Positions 22,157 through 29,871 of a DNA stretch of 31,197 nucleotides are shown one piece after another; the first letter of the stretch is position 1; each line of letters begins with the position of its first letter. The notes beneath the pieces were generated by a model. The model was not told the DNA's origin. It made no database searches and saw nothing but the letters and a program-made list of their open reading frames with translations. Both the position numbers and the translations under genes were made by a program. The stretch is from an uncultured Christensenella sp. (GTDB taxonomy: Bacteria > Bacillota > Clostridia > Christensenellales > UBA1242), in assembly GCA_948471335.1 (NCBI GenBank), contig CAOKRZ010000003.1:1-31197 (forward strand), in the 5' to 3' direction.

Positions 22157-23164
22157 ATGAATATATCAATGCTTTCATTTTCAACAGCTGGAATTGTTTT
22201 TACTTCGCTTGCGGGACTGATTTTAATTGGGCTTATTTTGTTTATGCTTATAATCCCATTTAAACCTTGGATTATCGCAATTTTTTCGGGTGCTTATGTC
22301 CCAAGCTTTAAGCTTTGTGCGATCAGGTCAAGAAAAATTGATGTGATGAACCTTGTTGAAGCATACATTCAGTCGAAAAAATCCAAACTTGGGTTCAGCT
22401 TTGACCAACTTGAAGCATATCATCTTTCAGGAGGGCATTGTAAAACGCTTATTTCAGCGCTTTTCATTGCAAAAAATGCAGGAATTTCGCTTGATATAAA
22501 TCTTGCAAAGGCAATTGATCTTGCAGGGCTTGACCTTATAAATCTTATTGAAAGCGCAATCAATTCAAAGAAGATTGTGGTTGAAAACATTTCTGCGTTG
22601 TCGCAAGATGGCGTTGAAATCATTGCGTCGGTCAGTGCAAATGTTAAAACAAATCTAAGGCAAGCGCTCAAAGGCGGCGACGAACAAGCTTTGAAAGATG
22701 GGATTTCAAGCTTTGTTATAAGCAAGATTGCTCTTTCAGGGAACTATCAACATCTCATAAGCCATCCGCAAAATCTTGTTTCTGGCTGGGATAAAGCCAA
22801 CATTGACAATGGCAATATCTTTAAGCTTATTTCTCTCAACGTTGCAAAAGTTGATCTTGGCAGAGATGTCGGTGCAGAGATGGCAGTTAAGCGCGCTGAA
22901 AAGGAAAAACTATTCTTCCAAATGAGTGCCGAAAAAGAAAAGAATCAAGAGGCGCTTAGAGAAATGCAAATGAAAACTCAGGTTGAAGAGATGAAAGCTG
23001 AAGTTTTGGCAGCGGAAGCCGAAGTTCCAAAAGCAATCGCAGATGCCATAAAGGAAGGAAGATTTTCAGTTATGGATTATTACAAACTGATGAACTTGCA
23101 GGCAGATACAGCGCTTCGCAGATCAATCCTTGCGGATGAGAAAAACAAAAAACCTAAGGAGTAG
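22157..23164 (+). CDS. floA: flotillin-like protein FloA
   Basis: Membrane scaffold protein of functional membrane microdomains (YqfA family). The ATG at 22157, after AAAGGAGG, gives 335 residues; the in-frame TTG at 22139 precedes the ribosome site. A hydrophobic N-terminal hairpin (GIVFTSLAGLILIGLILFML, then PWIIAIFSGAYVP) embeds it in the membrane. The body follows FloA order: LEAYHLSGGHCKTLISALF, AIDLAGLDLINLIESAIN, DGVEIIASVSANVKTNL, ISLNVAKVDLGRDVGAEM, a charged helix with EVLAAEAEVPKAIADAI, and VMDYYKLMNLQADTALRRSI. It is fairly diverged but complete. In B. subtilis yqfA lies in the same neighbourhood as yqfC and yqfD, matching the order here. Confidence 0.92.
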   Translation: MNISMLSFSTAGIVFTSLAGLILIGLILFMLIIPFKPWIIAIFSGAYVPSFKLCAIRSRKIDVMNLVEAYIQSKKSKLGFSFDQLEAYHLSGGHCKTLISALFIAKNAGISLDINLAKAIDLAGLDLINLIESAINSKKIVVENISALSQDGVEIIASVSANVKTNLRQALKGGDEQALKDGISSFVISKIALSGNYQHLISHPQNLVSGWDKANIDNGNIFKLISLNVAKVDLGRDVGAEMAVKRAEKEKLFFQMSAEKEKNQEALREMQMKTQVEEMKAEVLAAEAEVPKAIADAIKEGRFSVMDYYKLMNLQADTALRRSILADEKNKKPKE

Positions 23165-23167
23165 CCT

Positions 23168-23734
23168 ATGTCACCAATGATGATTTTTGGCATCGCAGCA
23201 GGTGGGGCAATTTTGCTTTTCTTAGTGCTTATCATTTGTATACGAGTTTCAAACACCAACAGATTCAACAAAAAGTTTAAAAAAAATTTTGATAAAATTT
23301 CAAAAGATAATGCAAATGACACTGTTGATCTTTCTTTTGATAAACCCGTTAAGCCAAGTGTGAAAACTGGCGCGCCTGTTATTGAAGACTATGTCGATGA
23401 AGATGATAAAGAAAAACAGGATGCGGAAAAAGAAGAGAAAAAAGATAAGAGTGACAATGCAAAAGCACTCGATGAGCGTTTTGAAAAAGCAATGAAAAGA
23501 TTTGAAGAAATTTCAAGGCGCAACAGAGAAAGACAGGAAGCAAAAGCCGAAGAAGAGGAAGAGACTGAAAAAGAAAACAGTGATGATTTTGAGGAGTTTA
23601 TGAATGAGCATTCTTATGGAAGAATGTTTGCGGACAAAAATTTGTTTGAGCAGATTCAAGACCTCTCACCAGAACTTAAAGCCATTCTCTTCAGTGGAAT
23701 TTTCAGACCTTATGATGATGGCAAGAAAGACTAA
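23168..23734 (+). CDS. single-pass membrane protein with acidic coiled-coil domain, unknown
   Basis: A 188-residue protein starting three bases after floA, with AAGGAG at the junction. One membrane segment (MMIFGIAAGGAILLFLVLII, about 4-23) is followed by a short basic stretch (RFNKKFKKNFDK). A long, very acidic, low-complexity region with coiled-coil character then runs from about 75 to 140 (DKEKQDAEKEEKKDKSDNAK; RQEAKAEEEEETEKEN). A small folded-looking C-terminus (FEQIQDLSPELKAILFSGIF) closes it. No family recognised. The tight coupling with floA suggests a partner or client of the microdomain scaffold, similar in layout to NfeD or other floA companions but unrelated in sequence as far as I can see. 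Confidence 0.8.
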   Translation: MSPMMIFGIAAGGAILLFLVLIICIRVSNTNRFNKKFKKNFDKISKDNANDTVDLSFDKPVKPSVKTGAPVIEDYVDEDDKEKQDAEKEEKKDKSDNAKALDERFEKAMKRFEEISRRNRERQEAKAEEEEETEKENSDDFEEFMNEHSYGRMFADKNLFEQIQDLSPELKAILFSGIFRPYDDGKKD

Positions 23735-23798
23735 AAAACTTAATTGTAAAAATATAATATATTAGATTGAACGTGCATAAAACTTTAAGGGGGAATGT

Positions 23799-24053
23799 AT
23801 GTTCAATTTTTTTGATGAGATAAAAAATATTAAAAATATTTCAGTGCTTGAAAAATATAACATTGTCAATATTTCAGGGCAGCTTTTGTATGTTGAAGGT
23901 CATCTTGGGCTTACAAATTTATCACGAGAAAACATAAGCTTCCGTGTAAAAGGTGGAAGAATTGTCGTTGAAGGTGAAAATATGATCTTGGCAGAGCTTT
24001 CAGAAAACACTTTAAAAATTGTTGGAAACATCAAAAAAGTTGAGGCGTTTTGA
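23799..24053 (+). CDS. yqfC: sporulation protein YqfC
   Basis: Small protein of the YabP/YqfC family, associated with sporulation. The 84 residues show the family pattern: ISGQLLYVEGHLGLTNLSRE (about 26-45), ISFRVKGGRIVVEG and a closing LSENTLKIVGNIKKVEAF. AAGGGGG lies about six bases before the ATG. It overlaps yqfD by one base (TGATG). In B. subtilis the gene belongs to the mother-cell sigma-E regulon; a match to a sigma-E promoter upstream is poor here. Its presence implies a spore-forming ancestry. Confidence 0.9.
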   Translation: MFNFFDEIKNIKNISVLEKYNIVNISGQLLYVEGHLGLTNLSRENISFRVKGGRIVVEGENMILAELSENTLKIVGNIKKVEAF

Positions 24054-25216
24054 TGAAACGAAAGAAAACTGAAAGAAAGATCTCATCAAAAAATAAGATT
24101 CAAAGCAGGACAAAAATCACAATTAAAAGCTTAAATCAAGAAAAAAAATTGAATATTTTGTCAAAACAAATCAAATTATTCCAAATCGACAGACGTGAAA
24201 AAAATATTGCAAGCTTTGAAGTTGAGGACGGTGACTTAAAAAAAACTAAAAAACTTTTACTTGAAAATAAAATTGAAATTTTAAGCGTTGAAGAGCATGG
24301 GATAAAAAAACATCTTAAAAAACTCATCCTAAGTTGGGGATTGATTTCTTCCATTGTGCTTGTCTCAATTTTCTATTGCTTGCAATACAACTTGGTTTGG
24401 CAGATTGATGTTGCAGGCACGGAAGTGTTAAGTCAAAGTGAAGTCTCTTCTTTTGTGGAAGAGCAGCTTTCTTCGCGCTTTAAGGGGAAAATAGACACCA
24501 AAAACATTGAGATTGCACTTAAAGATAAATATGAAAGAATAAGTGCTGTCAGCGTTGCAATCGTTGGTCAAACGCTTAAAATAAACATCAGTGAAGCATA
24601 TATTCCAGATGAAATGCTTGGGAATTTTAAACCGATTTGTTCGCAGTATGATGGTATAATCACAAAAGTCAATCTTGTTCAAGGCACGCTTACGGTTAAA
24701 GTGGGCGATATTGTCAGAAAGGGAGATGTGCTTGTTGAGCCATATATCATTGACACCGATGGCGAAAAAAGAGAAGTAAAACCAGAAGCAAGCATTGAAG
24801 CTGATGTATGGATTTTTGGAGAAAGCTCTCACTCTGAGTTCTCACGCCGAATTGAACGGACGGGCGAAAAGAAAGAGTTCAGCGAAGTGAGCCTATTCGG
24901 ACTTAAAATTTATTCAAACGTCAAGAACAACACTTTTGAGCATTTTGAATATGAAGAGCGAGAGGAAAATTTAACAAAAAACCTAATTTTGCCACTTAAA
25001 GTCAAACACTACACTTACTACGAAACCACGGAAATCGTTGAAAATAAAACTTTCAGTGAAGTTCAAGAACAAAAAATTGAAGAGGCAAGGCAAAATGCCT
25101 TGATTTATTTGCAGGAAAGTGAGATAATAAAAAGAGAAACTTACACAATTCAGTCTGCGGCAGGAACGACAAATGTCACTTACATTTTGACGCTTAGCCG
25201 TGAAATTGGGGGATAA
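24053..25216 (+). CDS. yqfD: sporulation protein YqfD
   Basis: Membrane protein associated with sporulation. The ATG at 24053 overlaps the yqfC stop by one base and gives 387 residues; the TTG at 24050 is in frame but less likely. The very basic N-terminus (KRKKTERKISSKNKIQSRTK) is followed by a cytoplasmic domain, one membrane segment (about 95-114, GLISSIVLVSIFYCLQYNLV) and a large external domain. That domain begins with a POTRA-like stretch (WQIDVAGTEVLSQSEVSSFV) and continues with the YqfD features YDGIITKVNLVQGTLTVKVG and DIVRKGDVLVEP. B. subtilis has phoH between yqfD and ybeY; it is absent here, and ybeY follows with no gap. Confidence 0.9.
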   Translation: MKRKKTERKISSKNKIQSRTKITIKSLNQEKKLNILSKQIKLFQIDRREKNIASFEVEDGDLKKTKKLLLENKIEILSVEEHGIKKHLKKLILSWGLISSIVLVSIFYCLQYNLVWQIDVAGTEVLSQSEVSSFVEEQLSSRFKGKIDTKNIEIALKDKYERISAVSVAIVGQTLKINISEAYIPDEMLGNFKPICSQYDGIITKVNLVQGTLTVKVGDIVRKGDVLVEPYIIDTDGEKREVKPEASIEADVWIFGESSHSEFSRRIERTGEKKEFSEVSLFGLKIYSNVKNNTFEHFEYEEREENLTKNLILPLKVKHYTYYETTEIVENKTFSEVQEQKIEEARQNALIYLQESEIIKRETYTIQSAAGTTNVTYILTLSREIGG

Positions 25217-25699
25217 ATGAAAATATATTTTGGAAACGTTGGCTTTTTCAAAAGAAAGCTGATAGAGAAAATCTTTGAAAGAGCGCTTGAAAAAACTTCA
25301 AACAACGAAAGAGATGTTATTGTCAGTGTCAATTTTGTTGGCGAAAATGAAATCAAAGAACTGAACAAAACATTTCGTAACATTGACAAAGTTACTGACG
25401 TTTTGTCTTTTCCTATGCTTGAAATCAAACAGCCTATGAAACTTTCTGCGTTTGAAAGTGAAAGAGATATGGACGGAAGCTTAAACCTTGGCGACATTGC
25501 GCTTTGCACTGAAAGGGCAAAAGCTCAGGCAAAAGAATATGGCAATTCATACAAAAGAGAGCTCGCATTCCTGTCTCTTCATGGGCTGTTGCACCTGCTT
25601 GGATATGACCATATCGAACAAGAAGACGAAAAAGTTATGATGAGGGAAGCAGAAGAAATTTTAAAAGAATTTAACATCGGAAGGAGAAAAAATGTATAG
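25217..25699 (+). CDS. ybeY: endoribonuclease YbeY
   Basis: Zinc-dependent endoribonuclease involved in 16S rRNA 3' end maturation and ribosome quality control. The 160 residues contain the zinc motif HGLLHLLGYDH with His122, His126 and His132, and the earlier RNIDKVTDVLSFPM, both typical. It starts directly after the yqfD stop, with GGGGGAT as ribosome site in the yqfD end. Its last eight bases overlap era. YbeY and Era act together in 30S maturation, so the overlap makes sense functionally. Confidence 0.96.
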   Translation: MKIYFGNVGFFKRKLIEKIFERALEKTSNNERDVIVSVNFVGENEIKELNKTFRNIDKVTDVLSFPMLEIKQPMKLSAFESERDMDGSLNLGDIALCTERAKAQAKEYGNSYKRELAFLSLHGLLHLLGYDHIEQEDEKVMMREAEEILKEFNIGRRKNV

Positions 25700-26528
25700 C
25701 TTTGGATACGTAGGGGTGTTTGGTAAACCCAACGCGGGCAAGTCAAGTCTTGTCAACGCACTTGTTGGCGAGAAGGTTGCCATTGTTTCGCACAGGCCAC
25801 AAACAACGCGTGATAACATCTTGGGGATCATGAATGGACAAAACTATCAAGTCGTTTTTGTCGATACGCCTGGCATTCATCACACAAAAAATCAGCTTGA
25901 TAAAAGAATGATGAAACAAGTTCGCTCGGCACTTGCATCAGTTGACTTTGTGCTTTATCTCATCGACGGCACAAAAGAGCCTGATCAAGAAGAGCTTGAC
26001 TACATAGATCATATCAAGGAAGACCACATTGTCATCAAAACAAAGATTGACAAAAAAAGCTTGAAAACTTTTGACTGCGACTTTGAGGTCTCATCTTTGA
26101 CGGGTGCGAACATTCAACAGCTTAGAGAGTTTATTATAAATAAAATGCCAAAATCAAATGTGAAAAACTTTTTGTATGACGAAGATTACTACACCGACAA
26201 AAGCGTGAGATTTTTGACGGGGGAACAAATACGTGAAGAGTGTCTCAACCTTTTTGAAGACGAAATCCCTCACGGCATTGCAGTTGAAATCAATCGCTTT
26301 GAAGAGAAAGAATCACTTATCGTTGTTGAAGCAGACATTGTTTGTGAGCAGAATCGCCACAAAGGTATCGTTATCGGCAAGGGCGGAAAGAACTTGAAAC
26401 TTATTGGTCAAAAAACAAGAGAATATCTTGAACAGCTTATGCAGAAGAAAGTTATGCTTAAACTTTTCGTTAAGGTTGAAGAAAACTGGCGCGATAAACC
26501 AAACAAGCTCAACAATCTTGGATATTAA
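25692..26528 (+). CDS. era: ribosome-assembly GTPase Era (shortened G4-G5 region)
   Basis: GTPase that binds the 3' end of 16S rRNA during 30S assembly. Visible are G1 GKPNAGKSS (11-19), switch RPQTTRDNILGI, G3 DTPG (58-61), G5 SSLTG (134-138) and the KH domain with GIVIGKGGKNL (225-235). At 278 residues it is about 20 shorter than usual. The deficit lies between G4 and G5: G4 reads TKID (117-120) in place of NKxD, and only 13 residues separate its Asp from the SSLTG motif. The GTPase core and KH domain are otherwise typical, and the reading frame is clean, so this is divergence, not decay. AGGAG overlaps the ybeY end. recO, which often follows era, is not present. Confidence 0.95.
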   Translation: MYSFGYVGVFGKPNAGKSSLVNALVGEKVAIVSHRPQTTRDNILGIMNGQNYQVVFVDTPGIHHTKNQLDKRMMKQVRSALASVDFVLYLIDGTKEPDQEELDYIDHIKEDHIVIKTKIDKKSLKTFDCDFEVSSLTGANIQQLREFIINKMPKSNVKNFLYDEDYYTDKSVRFLTGEQIREECLNLFEDEIPHGIAVEINRFEEKESLIVVEADIVCEQNRHKGIVIGKGGKNLKLIGQKTREYLEQLMQKKVMLKLFVKVEENWRDKPNKLNNLGY

Positions 26529-26559
26529 ATAATTTAGATAGTTTTAAAGGATTAAAACA

Positions 26560-27288
26560 ATGATAAAACTCAAAACTTGGAAAGGATATAATCTTATCGA
26601 TGCAATTTTGCTCGGGGGGGGGATTTCAACAATAATTGCAACGTCGATAGTTTTTAAATCGAGTTGGTTAATTATAGTAAATTCAATTCTTGGCATTTGT
26701 TGTGTGTTTATGCAAACAAAAGGAAAGATTGCAACTCAATTTATAGGTATTGTGTGGTTTGTTTTCTATTGCTTTATGGCATACCAGCAAAAATATTATG
26801 GTGAAACAATTTTATATGCAACCATAATGATTCCGCTTTATATTTACGGCGTCATTCATTGGCTTGCACATCGAGATAAAAGAGATAATGTTGTGCTTGT
26901 CAATAATAAATTTAAAGCAAAAGAAATAGTCGTGTTTATATCCATTTGGGCAGCTGTGAGTGTTGGGGTATTCTTCCTACTGCAAGCGTTAAATACCGCT
27001 CAACTTTGGCTTTCAACAGTCGCTTTCTGCACGATGTTGCCAAGTGTTTACTTGCTTATGAGACGCAATAAATGGAACCAATTGCTGTTTTTTATAAACG
27101 ATATTGTTCTTTACGTGCTTTGGCAATCTTTGGTCTATAAAGGAGATTTGGCATTTGTTTCAATTCTGTGCTGTCAAATTTTCCAGATAATATATGACGC
27201 CTATGGCTTGTTTGTATGGTTTAAACTTGAAAAGAAACAGAATCAAGAATCGTCCGTTGAAATAGAAAAACAAAATCCGCCTGTATAG
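26560..27288 (+). CDS. pnuC: PnuC-family nicotinamide riboside/NMN transporter
   Basis: Integral membrane protein that takes up an NAD precursor, probably nicotinamide riboside, by facilitated diffusion. The 242 residues contain about seven membrane helices. QFIGIVWFVFYCFMAYQQKY and ATIMIPLYIYGVIHWLAHR match the PnuC core, and the duplicated half reads FFINDIVLYVLWQSLVYKGD, then QIFQIIYDAYGLFVWF. Codons 19-21 are GGG GGG GGG, a run of nine G (26614-26622), out of keeping with the AT-rich gene. Loss or gain of one G would abolish the frame near the start. It follows era by 31 bases with an AAAGG site, possibly in the same transcript, and has its own terminator. No riboswitch is visible upstream. 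Confidence 0.88.
   Translation: MIKLKTWKGYNLIDAILLGGGISTIIATSIVFKSSWLIIVNSILGICCVFMQTKGKIATQFIGIVWFVFYCFMAYQQKYYGETILYATIMIPLYIYGVIHWLAHRDKRDNVVLVNNKFKAKEIVVFISIWAAVSVGVFFLLQALNTAQLWLSTVAFCTMLPSVYLLMRRNKWNQLLFFINDIVLYVLWQSLVYKGDLAFVSILCCQIFQIIYDAYGLFVWFKLEKKQNQESSVEIEKQNPPV
26614..26622 (+). repeat. G9 homopolymer in pnuC
   Basis: Nine consecutive G in frame as three glycine codons. It is the longest G or C run in the window and a possible slippage site. Confidence 0.95.
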
Positions 27289-27298
27289 ACGGGTTTTT
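27272..27298 (+). terminator. intrinsic terminator after pnuC
   Basis: AAAATCCG (27272-27279) pairs with CGGGTTTT (27290-27297) with one G-U pair; five T in total. The pnuC stop lies in the loop. Confidence 0.75.
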
Positions 27299-27340
27299 AT
27301 TTTGCTATAAGTTATTTTTTGTCTAAATTGTTTCAAAACA

Positions 27341-27371
27341 TTAACATTATTTGCCGCGATTGTGATATTAT
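27341..27371 (+). promoter_or_regulatory. promoter of xfp
   Basis: TATTAT (27366-27371) with TGA directly upstream is an extended -10. The nearest -35 is TTAACA (27341-27346) with a long 19-base spacer, so recognition probably relies on the extended -10. The same TGATATTAT sequence stands before rplU. Confidence 0.55.
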
Positions 27372-27387
27372 ATTCTTAGGAGAACAT

Positions 27388-29739
27388 ATGAAAACATATC
27401 TTGAAAAAGAATATCTTGAAAAGCTTGATGGATATTATAGGGCGACAAACTATTTGGCGGCGGCTCAGCTTTATCTTCTTGATAATCCTCTTCTTAAAGA
27501 GCCACTTTCTTTAAAGCATGTGAAAAAGAAGATTGTTGGGCACTGGGGAACTGTGCCTGGGCAGAACTTTATTTATACGCATTGCAACCGCGTGATAAAC
27601 AAGTATGATCTTGACATGCTTCTCATTTCTGGGCCTGGTCACGGCGGAAACTTTTTTGTTTCCAACTCTTATCTTGAAGGGCGTTACAGCGAAGTGTATC
27701 CAGATGTCGGCCTTGACAAAAAGGGCATAACAAAGCTTTGCAAGCAGTTTTCTTTTGCATGCGGAATTTCAAGTCATGTTGCACCTGAAACGCCTGGCTC
27801 TATGCATGAAGGTGGCGAGCTTGGCTACAGCCTTTCACACGGTTTTGGCGCGGTGCTTGACAACCCAGACCTTATTGCAACTGTCATTGTTGGAGACGGC
27901 GAAGCAGAAACTGGACCGCTTGCATGCTCTTGGCAGCTTAACAAATTTTTAAATCCAAAGTCAGACGGTGCAGTGCTTCCAGTTTTGCACCTTAACGGCT
28001 ATAAAATTTCGAACCCAACGATTTTCTCGCGTATATCTAAAAAAGAGGTTGAAGCCTTTTTCACTGGTTGCGGCTGGAAACCAATTTTCGTTGAAGGAAG
28101 TGATCCAAAACAGATGCATGTGAAAATGGCAAAAGCCATGGACGAATGCATTGAAAAGATCAAAAAGATTCAAAAATCAGCGAGGGAAGGGAAGCTTAAA
28201 GAAAGACCTTTCTATCCAATGATTGTGCTTAAGACCCCTAAAGGCTGGACTGGGCCAAAAGAAGTTGACGGCAAAAAGATTGAAGGATCTTTCAGAGCCC
28301 ACCAAGTGCCAATTGATATGTCAAAAGAAAATCATCTCAAGGAGCTTGAAAAATGGCTTCGAAGCTATAAGCCAGAAGAGCTTTTCGATGACAATTATCG
28401 TTTGAAAGAAGAGTATCAAGAGATTGCTCCAAAAGGTGATAAGAGAATTTCGGCAAACGTTCACACAAATGGCGGCAAGCTTTTGAAAGACCTTATTATG
28501 CCTGACTTTAAAGACTATGCTGTGAAGTTTGACAAACGCGGAACCGTGAAAGCGCAAGATATGCTTGAATTAGGGAAGTTTATAAGTGACATTTTTGTGC
28601 TTAACAAGGATAACAAAAACTATCGCATCTTCAGCCCAGACGAAGCGATGTCAAACAGGCTTTCTCATGTGTTTGACAGCGAAAAACGTGACTTCAATGC
28701 GAAGATTATTGATGGCGACGAAAACCTTTCTCAAGATGGAAGGGTTATGGATTCATACCTAAGTGAACATGCATGTGAAGGCATGCTTGAGGGCTATATC
28801 TTGACTGGCAGACATGGAATGTTTGCAAGTTATGAAGCGTTCATTCGAGTTGTTGACTCAATGGTTTCTCAGCATGCGAAATGGCTGAAAATTTGCAGCG
28901 ATATTGATTGGCGCGCACCGATTTCTTCGCTTAACTTCCTTCTTACTTCAAATGTTTGGCAGCAAGACCACAATGGCTATACTCATCAAGAACCTGGCTT
29001 CCTTGACCATGTGATAAACAAAAAAGCCGACATTGTCAGGGCATATTTGCCACCAGATGCGAACTGCCTTCTTTCTTGCTATGACCATTGCCAACGCAGC
29101 AAAGACTATATCAACGTGATCGTTGCTTCAAAGCATCCATCACTTCAATGGCTTTCAATGGATGAAGCGGTTGCGCACTGCACAAAGGGTATTGGACTTT
29201 TTGAATGGGCAGGGTGTAAGAAAAGTGTTAAGCCTGACATTGTGCTTGCTTCTTGCGGCGACACTCCAACTCTTGAAGCACTTGCTTGCGCGCAAATTTT
29301 GAAAGAAGAAATGCCGAAACTTAAAGTGAGATTTGTCAATGTTGTTGACCTTATGAAAATGGAAGATCAAAGCGAGCATCCTCATGGCCTTTCAAGAGAT
29401 GAGTTTGACGAGCTTTTCACAAAAGATAAGCCAGTTGTTTTCAATTTCCATGGCTACCCAAAACTTATTCACGAATTTTTGGTTAAACGCACAAACAAAA
29501 ACTTTGACGTGCATGGATATTTGGAAGAAGGTTCAATCACAACAGCGTTTGATATGAGAGTTCAAAATGAGATTGACAGATTCAGTCTTGTTAAAGCAGT
29601 TTTAAAAGCGCTTGGCAAAGAGAGCGAAGAAAAAGCACTTTATGAAAAAATGGACGCTCTTCTTGAAAAACATAAAAAATACATTGCAAAATATGGTGTA
29701 GATATGCCAGAAGTTGCATCTTTCAAATGGAAGAGATAA
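27388..29739 (+). CDS. xfp: xylulose-5-phosphate/fructose-6-phosphate phosphoketolase
   Basis: Thiamine-diphosphate enzyme that splits xylulose 5-phosphate or fructose 6-phosphate with phosphate into acetyl phosphate and an aldose phosphate. The ATG at 27388, after AGGAGA, gives 783 residues, normal length; the in-frame start at 27319 lies upstream of the promoter and is rejected. Motifs: GHWGTVPGQNF (51-61), SGPGHGG, the ThDP site VGDGEAETGPLACSW (168-182), GWTGPKEVDGKKIEGSFRAH, and QDHNGYTHQEPGF in the second half. The family usually reads ATxWHSNKFLN after GPL; here it is ACSWQLNKFLN. It is a single-gene unit. It allows pentoses or hexoses to be turned to acetyl phosphate and ATP, suggesting a saccharolytic, fermentative lifestyle. 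Confidence 0.97.
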   Translation: MKTYLEKEYLEKLDGYYRATNYLAAAQLYLLDNPLLKEPLSLKHVKKKIVGHWGTVPGQNFIYTHCNRVINKYDLDMLLISGPGHGGNFFVSNSYLEGRYSEVYPDVGLDKKGITKLCKQFSFACGISSHVAPETPGSMHEGGELGYSLSHGFGAVLDNPDLIATVIVGDGEAETGPLACSWQLNKFLNPKSDGAVLPVLHLNGYKISNPTIFSRISKKEVEAFFTGCGWKPIFVEGSDPKQMHVKMAKAMDECIEKIKKIQKSAREGKLKERPFYPMIVLKTPKGWTGPKEVDGKKIEGSFRAHQVPIDMSKENHLKELEKWLRSYKPEELFDDNYRLKEEYQEIAPKGDKRISANVHTNGGKLLKDLIMPDFKDYAVKFDKRGTVKAQDMLELGKFISDIFVLNKDNKNYRIFSPDEAMSNRLSHVFDSEKRDFNAKIIDGDENLSQDGRVMDSYLSEHACEGMLEGYILTGRHGMFASYEAFIRVVDSMVSQHAKWLKICSDIDWRAPISSLNFLLTSNVWQQDHNGYTHQEPGFLDHVINKKADIVRAYLPPDANCLLSCYDHCQRSKDYINVIVASKHPSLQWLSMDEAVAHCTKGIGLFEWAGCKKSVKPDIVLASCGDTPTLEALACAQILKEEMPKLKVRFVNVVDLMKMEDQSEHPHGLSRDEFDELFTKDKPVVFNFHGYPKLIHEFLVKRTNKNFDVHGYLEEGSITTAFDMRVQNEIDRFSLVKAVLKALGKESEEKALYEKMDALLEKHKKYIAKYGVDMPEVASFKWKR

Positions 29740-29766
29740 TTTTTACGCAAAAATGTTCTATTTATT

Positions 29767-29794
29767 TTGATATATAAAAGAAAAGTGGTAAAAT
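29767..29794 (+). promoter_or_regulatory. candidate promoter of the glycosyltransferase
   Basis: TTGATA (29767-29772), a 16-base spacer and TAAAAT (29789-29794) preceded by TGG (extended -10). It lies immediately upstream of a terminator-like hairpin, so the transcript would begin with that hairpin. Confidence 0.45.
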
Positions 29795-29796
29795 AA

Positions 29797-29825
29797 AACA
29801 GCATAGAAATCTATGTTGTTTTTTT
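29797..29825 (+). terminator. intrinsic terminator after xfp
   Basis: AACAGCATAG pairs with CTATGTTGTT (one G-U) around AAAT, followed by T to 29825. It most simply ends the xfp transcript, 57 bases after its stop. Confidence 0.75.
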
Positions 29826-29871
29826 GCGAATAGAAATTGTTTAAAAAAATACAATATAATCGAGGAAAAGT

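Noticed and set aside
23748..23785. Possible sigma-E type promoter before yqfC (ATAATAT and CATAAAACT)
   Set aside because: Both boxes deviate from the consensus and the spacing can be fitted only loosely; not strong enough to annotate.
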